Below are positions 7,636 to 15,844 of a stretch of 64,000 bases of DNA, in pieces (positions within the stretch are counted from its first letter, which is position 1; the number at the start of each line of letters is the position of its first letter). A program made the position numbers and the translations under genes. The notes under the pieces are model-generated. The model searched no databases, was not told the origin of the DNA, and saw only the letters and a list, made by a program, of their open reading frames with translations. The stretch comes from an uncultured Collinsella sp. (GTDB lineage: Bacteria; Actinomycetota; Coriobacteriia; Coriobacteriales; Coriobacteriaceae): the NCBI GenBank assembly GCA_900541015.1, contig UQIB01000001.1:1-64000 (forward strand). The letters are read 5' to 3'.

Positions 7636-8637
7636 CTAGTCTGCCTTCAGGCACTCGGGCAAGACGTTTGCAACTGCATTCATCGCCTGCGGCCTCAGGT
7701 ACTGCTCATTGAGCTTTGCCTTTCTGTAGGCGTAGCGAGTGTCTGCCGAGTACTTGATCAATACGTCGGTGAAGAATCGTTCCCAGCTTAGGTAGTCGCG
7801 GCTTTCGATATAGCTCGAAGGATCCTTGAGGATTTTTGGAATGTCGTTACTGGGAATGAGGCCAGATTGCAGAAGTGTCCACTCGAATGATTCCGGGAGG
7901 AACAAGCGAACGTTCTTGTAAACGCGCTGTCCGAGCACCTTTTCGATGTAGGGACCAAACGCTGCGCCGTCTCCAATGGCAAGAACGTTTTGCTCGGGGC
8001 ATTCGTGAATTGTCCGCTTTAGATTTGCTACGCCGGTGGCGGTATAGCAGGGGATTCCGAGCCGGTTGCAAAGAGCGTCGTAGAATTGATAGCCAGATTT
8101 GCTATCCTCGACAACTACGGCGTCGGGTACCTCGAATCCAACATTTAGATCCTGATACAGCATGCTTGCCGTGTGGTCATATAGCGGCTTGGTCACCGAG
8201 TAGAAGCGCCTGTCGCTCTTGCGGCCATTGATTGTTTTACTCGTCGTGTTGACTAACTTCAGGATCTCATCAACGCTGTAGGGGAGCTCGTTGGCATCGC
8301 GACGAGATATCAGAACAAAATAGTTGGACGAGCCGTTTACGGTTTTGGCGAAGTCCTTTGAGTAGATAAACTCGTTGCCCTCATCTAGAAAGACAATTGA
8401 ATCTTCGATGATCGAAAGCTCGCGCTCCCAGCGTCTGCCGGAAAGCGTTTCGCAAGGCACGTCGCAGCTGAGTGCAACGCCGCTTTCCGGTCCTCGGTCG
8501 TTGTAGTCGCGAATCATCGAGATGAGCGTCGTTTTGCCCGTGCCGCTGTTGCCGCGGATGAAGGAAATATTGCGTTTAAAGGTGAGCGTGTATTTGACTT
8601 TTGCGCGCTCCACGACAACGGTGTGTGATCCTTTCAT
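7636..8637 (-). CDS. P-loop ATPase of the DUF4869 cassette, copy B (intact)
   Basis: A 333-residue protein with Walker A G-N-S-G-T-G-K-T near residue 30 and Walker B-like S-I-V-F-L-D-E near residue 85. S-S-N-Y-F-V-L-I-S-R follows, where a sensor residue would sit. The C-terminal half has V-V-E-D-S-K-S-G-Y and L-A-I-G-D-G-A-A-F-G-P; these acidic clusters faintly resemble a TOPRIM-type metal site, but that is speculation. Its start overlaps the stop of the DUF4869 gene (TAATG), so the two proteins are probably made together. I do not know a function. Coupling of a small conserved protein to an ATPase suggests a stress, defence or nucleic-acid role. Confidence 0.75.
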   Translation of the reverse strand: MKGSHTVVVERAKVKYTLTFKRNISFIRGNSGTGKTTLISMIRDYNDRGPESGVALSCDVPCETLSGRRWERELSIIEDSIVFLDEGNEFIYSKDFAKTVNGSSNYFVLISRRDANELPYSVDEILKLVNTTSKTINGRKSDRRFYSVTKPLYDHTASMLYQDLNVGFEVPDAVVVEDSKSGYQFYDALCNRLGIPCYTATGVANLKRTIHECPEQNVLAIGDGAAFGPYIEKVLGQRVYKNVRLFLPESFEWTLLQSGLIPSNDIPKILKDPSSYIESRDYLSWERFFTDVLIKYSADTRYAYRKAKLNEQYLRPQAMNAVANVLPECLKAD

Positions 8638-9086
8638 TACTCATCAACATCCAGAAAATCATTGGTGGCACCGACGAACTCCTGCATGTTCCTGACGATG
8701 CGGCCGTCGTTATTGATGCGAATCTCAAAACGCTTCCAGGGAAATTTCATGATGTGGTAAAGGGTCACCAGCACATCCTGCTCTTTGCCAATTTTGAGCA
8801 GCCAGCGGGCGCAGTTATCTCCGCAAGTGGATGCATTGAACACCATGTTTGGTAGATTGCGCACCAGCAGCAGCGTCTTAACGCCGCCGGACAGTTCGAG
8901 TGGGGTGATCGAGCCCAGCTGCTTGCTTACGATGTTGTGGGGGCCGATGAGCTCTGATCCGTCCACGCTTTTAATGATCTGTGCGGCCATAGGGTCTTCG
9001 AACCATGAGTCCAAGTATGAGTTCCTAAAGTAGGTCTCGGTATCGTAGATGGAACCGGGGTAATCTCCCAGATGGATGCTTAGCAT
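8637..9086 (-). CDS. DUF4869 domain protein, cassette copy B
   Basis: A 149-residue protein, the paralogue of the one at 327-764. Shared blocks are L-G-S-I-T-P-L-E-L-S-G-G-V-K-T-L-L-L and F-N-A-S-T-C-G-D-N-C-A-R-W, with a conserved cysteine pair. The start at 9086 has GGAG 6 bases upstream; an earlier in-frame start would add 30 residues that run through an inverted repeat, so it is rejected. No signal peptide or membrane segment is seen, so the protein is probably cytoplasmic. It is the first gene of the cassette and is translationally coupled to the ATPase. Confidence 0.78.
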   Translation of the reverse strand: MLSIHLGDYPGSIYDTETYFRNSYLDSWFEDPMAAQIIKSVDGSELIGPHNIVSKQLGSITPLELSGGVKTLLLVRNLPNMVFNASTCGDNCARWLLKIGKEQDVLVTLYHIMKFPWKRFEIRINNDGRIVRNMQEFVGATNDFLDVDE

Positions 9087-9117
9087 GCGAGTCTCCAGAC
9101 GTTGTGTGGCTGCAACG

Positions 9118-9146
9118 ATTATATGCCAGTAATAAAGTGCCGCCAG
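9118..9146 (-). promoter_or_regulatory. Putative promoter of DUF4869 cassette B
   Basis: On the minus strand a perfect TATAAT (plus positions 9118-9123) is preceded by 17 bases and CTGGCG, a weak -35 box. It sits about 30 bases upstream of the DUF4869 start. The -35 lies inside the inverted repeat that ends the aromatic operon. Confidence 0.5.
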
Positions 9147-9182
9147 TAGCGAGGTTGCTGCTGGCGGCACTGGCATTACTGG
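9125..9182 (-). terminator. Long inverted repeat downstream of aroQ, probable operon terminator
   Basis: Outer arms GCCAGTAAT and ATTACTGGC flank inner arms AGTGCCGCCAG (9136-9146) and CTGGCGGCACT (9161-9171). On the minus strand the inner stem is followed by T-T-T-A-T-T. It lies 36 bases after the aroQ stop and likely ends the aromatic operon. Confidence 0.6.
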
Positions 9183-9217
9183 CGTGCGAATCGGGGTTGA
9201 TGGATTTGCGCGCGAGA

Positions 9218-9655
9218 CTACTTTTCGAGTCGTTCCCTCAACAGCTCTAGCGCATGTGCGTAGCCCTGCAGGCCCTCACCGGTGATGGTGGCGAAGCAAG
9301 CTAGGCGTGCATAGCTCACCTGGCGGAAGTCTTCGCGGGTCTCGACGGCGCTGATGTGGACCTCGACGGCAGGGATGGCGACGGCCTTGAGGGCGTCGAG
9401 GATCGCCACGCTTGTGTGCGTGTAGGCTGCCGGGTTGATGACGATGCCGTCGACCTTGCCGTAAGCCTCCTGGATCTTGTCGACGATGCCGCCCTCGTGG
9501 TTGGACTGGAAGACCTCGACCTCGTCGAAGCCCTGTACGGCGCCTGCTTCCTGGCAGATCTGCACTAAGCGGTCGTAGTTGTCGCTGCCATAGATGCCCG
9601 GCTCGCGAATGCCGAGCATGTTGAGGTTGGGGCCGTTGATGACGAGTGCTTTCAT
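9218..9655 (-). CDS. aroQ: 3-dehydroquinate dehydratase, type II
   Basis: A 145-residue dodecameric-type enzyme that dehydrates 3-dehydroquinate to 3-dehydroshikimate. Family marks are N-G-P-N-L-N-M-L-G near residue 7, the catalytic Tyr of G-I-Y-G-S in the flexible loop, F-Q-S-N-H-E-G, N-P-A-A-Y-T-H and the V-E-V-H-I-S segment. Length is standard. It is the last gene of the aromatic operon, separated from aroEK by 63 bases that include a strong hairpin, which may lower its expression relative to upstream genes. Confidence 0.96.
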   Translation of the reverse strand: MKALVINGPNLNMLGIREPGIYGSDNYDRLVQICQEAGAVQGFDEVEVFQSNHEGGIVDKIQEAYGKVDGIVINPAAYTHTSVAILDALKAVAIPAVEVHISAVETREDFRQVSYARLACFATITGEGLQGYAHALELLRERLEK

Positions 9656-9677
9656 GGTTGCTTCCTTTGCAGTCGAG

Positions 9678-9720
9678 AAACCACCACAAAGGTGCCTGTC
9701 CCCTTTGTGGTGGTTTTTTT
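9678..9720. repeat. 15-bp inverted repeat hairpin between aroEK and aroQ
   Basis: AAACCACCACAAAGG (9678-9692) pairs exactly with CCTTTGTGGTGGTTT (9702-9716) around a 9-base loop TGCCTGTCC. The long T run follows on the plus strand, antisense to the operon; on the operon strand only three T follow the stem. The right arm touches the aroEK stop codon. The loop and inner stem resemble the GGTGCCTGTCCCC motif of REP-like dispersed repeats, which is recall rather than proof. Confidence 0.65.
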
Positions 9721-10969
9721 AGAGAGCGGGTGGGAGGGTGTCGAGGAGGGCTTGGGCGGTATTGGCGGCGCAGTCGCGTGAGTCGATGATGTGGTCGGCC
9801 CAGGCGCGGTAGCGTGGCATACGTTGTTCCGCGAGCTTATCGATGCCGTCGCGTGCGGTGATGGGGCGGCCCTTGTGGGCGAGCTCTTTGAGCTTGCGGT
9901 TGAGCATCACAATTTTGCTGTTCTGGTGCAGCAGCGGATAGTTCTCGTCTCGCGTGACCACGCCACCGCCGGTGGAAAGCACCAGGCCGCTGCGCTTGGA
10001 GATGTCGGACAGCGCCGCCGTTTCCTGCTCGCGGAAGGCCGCCTCGCCGCGCTCGACGATATAGTCGGCGCAGGGCATCCCCAGGCGTTCCTCAAGCGCG
10101 CGGTCCAAGTCAATGTGCTCGCGACCCGTGAGCAGGGCAATCTGCTCACCCACGCGGGTCTTGCCCGAGCCCGGCATGCCGATCAGCGCGATGTTTTGTT
10201 CGCGGCGTGACAAGCGCTCCGTTACATCCAGGATGCGCTTGCGCGGGGTGACCTGGCCGGTGTAGCGCTCAACAGCCTGTGCCGCTTGGGCCACGAGCAT
10301 CAGCAGACCGCCGATGCAGGGGATACCGCGGCGCTCGGCCTCGAGCATGAGTCCCGTGCGGGCGGGGTTGTAGACAATGTCGATAACGCCTTCGAGCGCA
10401 TCGAGCCCTTCGAGCGTGCAAGGCGCGTCGGGGCAATGGGGGAACATGCCGGCGGGCGTGCAGTTGACGAGTAGGGCGGCGTCGGACTGCTGCGCGATGT
10501 TGCCGTAGTTGACCTCGCTCGTGCGACCCACGGGTACAACGATGGCACCCAGGTCTCCCAGCACCATACTTGCCGTGGTGCCGGCGCCACCGGTGGCACC
10601 AAGCACGAGGACCTTTTTGCCGGCAACCTCTACGCCCAACTCCTCGACCAGGTACTGAAAACCAAAGTAGTCGGTGTTGTCGCCGCGCAGGCGGCCGTCG
10701 GGCAGGCGCGTGATGGTGTTGACGTTGCCCATACGCTCGGCGAGCGGACTCAGCTCGTCCAGGTACTCCATGACGGCGCGCTTGTAGGGGATGGTCACGT
10801 TGGTGCCCTCCCATTCGTCGCCCGTCATAAAGGCCGCGAGGTCCTCGGGCTCGCGCTCAAATCGCACGTACTCGAGCCCAGCGAGCTCCTTGTAGATGGT
10901 CGGGGTGTAGCTGTGGCCCAGCACGCGGCCCAGTACGCCGTAGGGGCGGGTTGCGGCGGTATCGGTCAT
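9719..10969 (-). CDS. aroEK: Fused shikimate dehydrogenase / shikimate kinase
   Basis: A 416-residue fusion covering two successive steps: NADPH reduction of 3-dehydroshikimate, then phosphorylation of shikimate. The AroE part (about 1-250) shows N-V-T-I-P-Y-K with the catalytic Lys63, G-D-N-T-D with Asp100, and a nucleotide-binding G-A-T-G-G-A-G near 124-130. The AroK part starts near 258 with P-loop G-M-P-G-S-G-K-T (264-271), followed by D-L-D and S-T-G-G-G-V-V motifs. Both halves look complete. The start lies directly after the pheA stop codon with no gap, so translation is probably coupled. Confidence 0.94.
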   Translation of the reverse strand: MTDTAATRPYGVLGRVLGHSYTPTIYKELAGLEYVRFEREPEDLAAFMTGDEWEGTNVTIPYKRAVMEYLDELSPLAERMGNVNTITRLPDGRLRGDNTDYFGFQYLVEELGVEVAGKKVLVLGATGGAGTTASMVLGDLGAIVVPVGRTSEVNYGNIAQQSDAALLVNCTPAGMFPHCPDAPCTLEGLDALEGVIDIVYNPARTGLMLEAERRGIPCIGGLLMLVAQAAQAVERYTGQVTPRKRILDVTERLSRREQNIALIGMPGSGKTRVGEQIALLTGREHIDLDRALEERLGMPCADYIVERGEAAFREQETAALSDISKRSGLVLSTGGGVVTRDENYPLLHQNSKIVMLNRKLKELAHKGRPITARDGIDKLAEQRMPRYRAWADHIIDSRDCAANTAQALLDTLPPAL

Positions 10970-12115
10970 CTAGAGCACCTCCGTGTAGCTGCCAAAGTAG
11001 GTGAAGCTCTCGCACACGTCGTCGATGGAATCGAGCAGGTCGTCGAGGGCCTTGCTGCCAAAGGGGCAGTCCAGGTCAAAGTAGAACATAAACTCAAAGT
11101 CGCGACCGGGGATGGGGCGGCTCTCCAGCTTGATGAGGTTGATGTTGAGCGCATAGAAGCGCTCGAGTACACGATAAAGGGCGCCCGGTTCGTTGGCCGT
11201 GGTGATCATGAGCGAGGTACGGTTGGCGCCGGGGTAGACGCGGGGCTCGCGGCTGATGACGACAAAGCGCGTGTAGTTGTTGTCGGAGTCCTGGATGTTG
11301 GGCTCCAGTACCTCCAAGCCGTAGAGCGCCGCACAGCTGCGCGAGGCGATAGCGGCGACGTCGGTGCGCTCGGAGTTGGCGACCATCTCGGCCGACATGG
11401 CGGTGTTGGGGTATTTGGTGGCATGCAGGCCGTGGCCCTCGATAAAGCCGGCGCACTGGGCAATGGCTTGGCCGTGGCTGTAGACCTCGCGCACGTCGGC
11501 GAGTTTGGTGTCGGGCTTGACGAGCAAGTTGTGGTCGATCTTGAGGCGAAGCGAGCGCACGATGTGGAAGTCGAACTGGGCGAGCAGGTCGTAGACGGCG
11601 TTGACCGAGCCGGCGGTGGAGTTCTCGATGGGCAGCACACCAAACTCGCAGAAGCCGTCGCGCACAGCGCGCATAACGCCTTCGAAGGTCTCGAAAAACG
11701 CGATGTCGGGTACGTCGAAGAGCTTGCACGCGGCGATCTGGCTATAGGCACCTTCCACGCCCTGGCAGGCGACGCTGGCAGTCTGGGGGAAGGGCGTGTC
11801 GAAGGCTACGGCCGTGGCGTGGGCCTTTTGCGAGACGTTGATGCCCTTGAGCTCGTTGATGTAACGCTGCTGTTCGGCCTTGCTCATACTCATGAGGAGA
11901 CGGAACAGGGTGATGGTCTGCGCCTCGTAGCGCTCGGGCGCGCGGCTGGCGAGGTTGTTGAGCTTGGAGCGCTCACGGGCGGGGTCGAAGACAGCCTTGC
12001 CCATCTCGATTTTTGATTTGGCGACCTCGGTGGCAATGTCCATGCGCTCGACAAAGCTGTTGAGGAGCGTGGTGTCGATGCCATCGATGGCTTGGCGGAT
12101 GTCAGCAAGGTCCAT
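10970..12115 (-). CDS. pheA: Chorismate mutase / prephenate dehydratase (P-protein)
   Basis: A 381-residue three-domain enzyme that takes chorismate to phenylpyruvate. Residues 1-90 form an AroQ-class chorismate mutase helix bundle. Residues from about 110 form the dehydratase, with E-N-S-T-A-G-S at 164-170 and the catalytic T-R-F at 282-284. Residues from about 297 form an ACT domain with the E-S-R-P motif at 331-334, which binds phenylalanine in relatives and gives feedback inhibition. A 174-base gap with an inverted repeat separates it from aroC. Together with tyrA in the same operon it supplies both aromatic end products. Confidence 0.95.
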   Translation of the reverse strand: MDLADIRQAIDGIDTTLLNSFVERMDIATEVAKSKIEMGKAVFDPARERSKLNNLASRAPERYEAQTITLFRLLMSMSKAEQQRYINELKGINVSQKAHATAVAFDTPFPQTASVACQGVEGAYSQIAACKLFDVPDIAFFETFEGVMRAVRDGFCEFGVLPIENSTAGSVNAVYDLLAQFDFHIVRSLRLKIDHNLLVKPDTKLADVREVYSHGQAIAQCAGFIEGHGLHATKYPNTAMSAEMVANSERTDVAAIASRSCAALYGLEVLEPNIQDSDNNYTRFVVISREPRVYPGANRTSLMITTANEPGALYRVLERFYALNINLIKLESRPIPGRDFEFMFYFDLDCPFGSKALDDLLDSIDDVCESFTYFGSYTEVL

Positions 12116-12143
12116 AGGGACCCCTTTCGTGAATGCTTGCCTG

Positions 12144-12275
12144 GGGTAGTTAATTTGGGACGGGACGGGGCTTTTTTAGCTACCCTTTGACTGTCGACGA
12201 ATCGATGAGTGCCAGGGCACATATCAACTGGCATATGGGGGTAGCTAAAATAGCCCCGTCCCAAATTAACTACCC
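12144..12275. repeat. Nested inverted repeat element inside the aromatic operon
   Basis: The outer arms lie at 12144-12185 and 12238-12275. One reads GGGTAGTTAATTTGGGACGG and continues to TTTTAGCTACCC; the other is its near-exact reverse complement, differing by a 5-base GACGG duplication and one mismatch. The roughly 52-base centre holds smaller arms (TGCCAG and CTGGCA). Related partial copies are seen near 37868-37898 and 45888-45935. It has the form of a small non-coding mobile or REP-like element, between aroC and pheA. Confidence 0.7.
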
Positions 12276-12289
12276 TTGGGGTGGGTGGA

Positions 12290-13387
12290 CTAAAGCTGGC
12301 CGGCGTCCTCGAGGAGGGCGTCCCAAATCGCGAGGGCAGCTGCTGCTTCAGCTACGGGGACGGCACGCGGGACGATGCAGGGATCGTGACGGCCGTGGAC
12401 CGAGAGCTCGGCATTTTCCATGGCGTCCATGTCTACGGTCTGCTGCTCGCGGCCAATCGAGGGCGTTGGCTTTACGGCCATGCGCCACATGACGGGCGCG
12501 CCGGTCGAAATACCGCCCAGGATGCCGCCGGCGTTGTTGGACTCAACCTCGATCTCGCCGGTCTCGGCGTCGATGCGATACGGATCGTTGTTCTCGCTGC
12601 CGCGCATGGCGGCCACGGCAAAGCCCATGCCAAACTCCACGCCCTTTACGGCGGGAATGCCAAACGCGATTTGAGTGATGCGGTTCTCGATGCCGTCGAA
12701 CATGGGGTCGCCGATGCCCGCGGGAAGCCCGTAAATGCCGCACTCCACGATGCCGCCGATGCTGTCGAGCTCGTCGCGCGCGGCAAGAATCTCCTCGCGC
12801 ATGCGGCCGGCTGCGGCGGCGTCAATGCACGGCAGATCGTTCGTAAGGATTGCCTTGCGGTCGGCCTCGCGATAGACCATATCGTCCATCGGCAGGTCGG
12901 AGATGCCGCCGATCTGCGCGACGTGCGCCATGACCTGAATGCCGCGGGCCTCAAGTGCCTGCAGCGCAATGCCGCCGGCGATGCATAAGGGGGCCGTTAG
13001 GCGGCCGGAAAAATGCCCGCCACCAGCGACATCGTGCATGTTGTGATACTTCACGCGCGCAGGGAAGTCCGCATGTCCGGGACGGGGCTTGCGGCGCAGC
13101 TCGGAGTAATCCTTGGAGCGCGTGTTGGTGTTCTCGATAATCGCGGCGATGGGTGCGCCAGTAGTGTGTCCATCGACCACACCGGCGATGATATGCGCGG
13201 CGTCGGCCTCGCGGCGTTTGGTTGCGGTCTCGTCGCGGCCGGGGGCGCGACGGTTAAGGAAGGCCTGCAGCTGCTCCTGGTCCACGGCGATGCCCGCCGG
13301 GATGCCATCGAGCGAGCAGCCGATAGCGGGGGAGTGCGATTGGCCGAAGATGCTCAGATGCAAGACGTTGCCAAAGGTCGAGGACAT
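12290..13387 (-). CDS. aroC: Chorismate synthase
   Basis: A 365-residue enzyme that makes chorismate from EPSP with reduced FMN. Family marks are the N-terminal F-G-N-V-L-H-L-S-I-F-G-Q-S-H, R-R-x-P-G-R-D near residue 47, the H-N-M-H-D-V-A-G-G-G-H-F-S-G-R-L-T-A-P segment, and the C-terminal R-H-D-P-C motif. It starts one base after the aroA stop. Its ribosome site GAGGAGG is embedded in the last glutamate codons of aroA, so expression is coupled. Length is normal. Confidence 0.96.
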   Translation of the reverse strand: MSSTFGNVLHLSIFGQSHSPAIGCSLDGIPAGIAVDQEQLQAFLNRRAPGRDETATKRREADAAHIIAGVVDGHTTGAPIAAIIENTNTRSKDYSELRRKPRPGHADFPARVKYHNMHDVAGGGHFSGRLTAPLCIAGGIALQALEARGIQVMAHVAQIGGISDLPMDDMVYREADRKAILTNDLPCIDAAAAGRMREEILAARDELDSIGGIVECGIYGLPAGIGDPMFDGIENRITQIAFGIPAVKGVEFGMGFAVAAMRGSENNDPYRIDAETGEIEVESNNAGGILGGISTGAPVMWRMAVKPTPSIGREQQTVDMDAMENAELSVHGRHDPCIVPRAVPVAEAAAALAIWDALLEDAGQL

Positions 13388-13388
13388 G

Positions 13389-14708
13389 CTATTCCTCCTC
13401 GAGTGTGACCTTGCCGCCCAGTAGGCGGTAGTGGTCGAAGAAATCGGGATAGGACTTGTTGACGGCCTCGGCGCCGTGGATCACGACCTCGCCGGTGGCG
13501 CGGCTTGCGGCGATGGCGGCCATCATGGCGATGCGGTGGTCGTTGTGCGAATCGACCTCACCGCCGGTGAAGGCATCGACGCCCTTGATGATGAGGTCGT
13601 CGCCGGCAATACGCACCTGCGCGCCCAGCGCGGTGAGCTCGCAGGTGGTGGTGGCCAGGCGGTCGGATTCCTTGATACGCAGACGGGCGCAATCGCGGAT
13701 AAAGGTGCGGCCCTGTGCCAGCGAGGCCACGGCCGAGATAACGGGCACCAGGTCGGGGATGTCGTGGGCACTCATCTCAAAGCCGGCGAGCTTGTCGGAC
13801 TGCACGGTGGCGGCGTTGGTGGAGCGCACGATGCGGGCACCAAAGCGCGAAAGCGCGGCAAGCACGTTGCGGTCGCCCTGCGCAGAGCTCAGGGACACAC
13901 CCTCGACGGTGATGGGGTCGGTGCCGATGGCGCCGGCGCACAGCCAAAAGGCGGCGTTGGACCAGTCGCCCTCGACGGCTACGCTGCCGGGCGTGCGGTA
14001 CGAGCCGCTGCTTACGCGGAAGTTCGTGACCTCGGGCTGGCCGTCCTTGGCCGGAATACGCTCGACGTTGACCTCGACGCCAAAGGCCTTCATTGCCTGG
14101 ATCGTCAGGTTAATGTATGGGCGGCTCTCGATGAGGCCGGTCACCTGCACACAGGAGGGCTGGGCGAGCAACGGGGCTGCCAGCAGCAGGCCCGAGATGT
14201 ACTGCGAGCTCACGTTGCCCGGCAGCACAAAGGTGCCCGGGCGCATGCGGCCGCTCGTCTTGAGCGGAAAGCCGCCCAGACCCTGCAGGTCGCAGCCGGC
14301 GGCAATGATCTCGTCGGAGAGCGGGGAGAGGGGGCGTGCGCCCAGACGGCCCTGTCCTACAAAGGTTGCCTCTGCCCCCAGCGCGCAGGCGACAGGCAGC
14401 ATAAAGCGGAGCGTGGAGCCGCTTTCGCCGCAGTCGAGCGTGCCGCCGGCAAGGGCCTTGAGCAGGCCAAACTCAACACTCTTCATGGTGGGGTGGACCT
14501 GGAAGCCGTCCTCGACGGTCTCGATGCGAGCACCCAGGGCCGTAAGGCAACGCACCGTGGCCTCGATGTCGGCGCAGGTGGTGTTGCAGGCGACGTGTGT
14601 CTCGCCGTTGGCAAGCGCAGCGCAGATGATGAGACGGTGCGCCATCGACTTGGACGCGATGGCGGGAACGGTGCCCTTAAGCGGGGACGGGGTGATGCGG
14701 GCTAGCAT
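13389..14708 (-). CDS. aroA: 3-phosphoshikimate 1-carboxyvinyltransferase (EPSP synthase)
   Basis: A 439-residue enzyme that joins shikimate-3-phosphate to phosphoenolpyruvate. The N-terminus has S-K-S-M-A-H-R-L binding residues. G-E-S-G-S-T-L-R-F lies near residue 95, V-P-V-I-S-A-V-A near 315, and the late motif I-K-E-S-D-R-L near 345. Glycine 96 of the classical L-x-x-G-N-A-G-T motif is in the region D-C-G-E-S-G-S-T here, typical of the more divergent Gram-positive type. Its first 7 bases overlap the end of aroB. Confidence 0.95.
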   Translation of the reverse strand: MLARITPSPLKGTVPAIASKSMAHRLIICAALANGETHVACNTTCADIEATVRCLTALGARIETVEDGFQVHPTMKSVEFGLLKALAGGTLDCGESGSTLRFMLPVACALGAEATFVGQGRLGARPLSPLSDEIIAAGCDLQGLGGFPLKTSGRMRPGTFVLPGNVSSQYISGLLLAAPLLAQPSCVQVTGLIESRPYINLTIQAMKAFGVEVNVERIPAKDGQPEVTNFRVSSGSYRTPGSVAVEGDWSNAAFWLCAGAIGTDPITVEGVSLSSAQGDRNVLAALSRFGARIVRSTNAATVQSDKLAGFEMSAHDIPDLVPVISAVASLAQGRTFIRDCARLRIKESDRLATTTCELTALGAQVRIAGDDLIIKGVDAFTGGEVDSHNDHRIAMMAAIAASRATGEVVIHGAEAVNKSYPDFFDHYRLLGGKVTLEEE

Positions 14709-15808
14709 GCGGATGAGTCTCCCTTCTGGCCGAGGCCTTCGGCAATGAGTTCGTGGAAAGTGGAAAGCGGCGTGCGGTCGATGCTGCAGCGGCCAATGCC
14801 GTGCGGAATCACCAGGTCGATGGTGTCACCCGCGCGCTTCTTGTCGTGGAGCGCCTCGGCAAAGACGGCATCGGCATCTAGGTCGCAGCGGGTCTTGAGG
14901 CCATGGCGGGCGCAGAGCTCCTCAATACGACCGGGCAGTGCAGCATCGCAGACGCCGTGCAGGGCCGCGGCGCGCGTGATGATGCCCATACCGATCGACA
15001 CGCAGTTGCCATGCCCGAGCTCAAAGTGCTCGCAGGCCTCGACGGCGTGGCCGGCGCTGTGTCCAAAGTTGAGGAGCTTGCGCTGGTTGGTCTCGCGCTC
15101 GTCGGCGACGACCACGGCGCGCTTGATGTCGATATTGCGGGCGATGATGAGCGCTACGCGGGCCACATCGCGGTTGAGTAGCTCCAGCGTGAGCGGGGTC
15201 TTCTCCAACTCGGCGAAAAGCTCCGGGTCGGCAATCACGGCGTGCTTGACGACCTCTCCGCAGCCGTCGGCGAACTGCTCGGGCGTAAGGGTGGCCAGGC
15301 ACCCCACGTCGGCGATAACCACGCTCGGCTGCCAAAAGGCGCCGGCCAAGTTCTTGCCGGCAGCCAGGTCGATGGCGGTCTTGCCGCCCACCGACGAATC
15401 CACCATGGCGAGCAGACTCGTCGGGATCTGCACAAACTTGCAGCCGCGCATGTAGGTGGCGGCCACAAAGCCCGCCACGTCGCCCACGACGCCGCCGCCG
15501 AGTGCCACGATCACGTCGGAGCGCGAAAGCTCGTGTTCGGCCACAAACTCCAAAATGGCAATATAGGTTTCGGCGCGCTTATGGGCCTCGCCGGCCTCGA
15601 AGGTGCAGATGCTCACCTCGTAGCCTGACGCCTCCAGGCTCTGCTTAACGGGCATCTGGTAGAGCGGGCCCACGTTGGTGTCCGTCACGATGACGGCCTT
15701 GGTACCGCCGGCAGTGGCGCGCACGAGCGGTCCCGCCTGCTCCAGCAAAAACGTGCCAACATGCACCTGGTAGGGGCGTGCAGTGTCGATATCGATGGTA
15801 ATCGCCAT
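14702..15808 (-). CDS. aroB: 3-dehydroquinate synthase
   Basis: A 368-residue NAD- and metal-dependent enzyme that cyclises DAHP to 3-dehydroquinate. Key segments are A-L-G-G-G-V-V-G-D-V-A-G-F-V-A-A-T-Y-M-R-G near residue 105, the D-S-S-V-G-G-K-T-A-I-D-L motif, and the metal-binding histidines in L-N-F-G-H-S-A-G-H-A-V-E. Length is normal. It follows tyrA by 36 bases and overlaps aroA by 7 bases, so it belongs to one transcription unit. Confidence 0.96.
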   Translation of the reverse strand: MAITIDIDTARPYQVHVGTFLLEQAGPLVRATAGGTKAVIVTDTNVGPLYQMPVKQSLEASGYEVSICTFEAGEAHKRAETYIAILEFVAEHELSRSDVIVALGGGVVGDVAGFVAATYMRGCKFVQIPTSLLAMVDSSVGGKTAIDLAAGKNLAGAFWQPSVVIADVGCLATLTPEQFADGCGEVVKHAVIADPELFAELEKTPLTLELLNRDVARVALIIARNIDIKRAVVVADERETNQRKLLNFGHSAGHAVEACEHFELGHGNCVSIGMGIITRAAALHGVCDAALPGRIEELCARHGLKTRCDLDADAVFAEALHDKKRAGDTIDLVIPHGIGRCSIDRTPLSTFHELIAEGLGQKGDSSAC

Positions 15809-15844
15809 AAGCTTCGGTCCTTTCGACCTGGCGTGATAGGTGGT

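Noticed and set aside
6968..9217. A prophage or integrative element at the tRNA
   Set aside because: No integrase, no phage genes and no repeat of the tRNA end were found.
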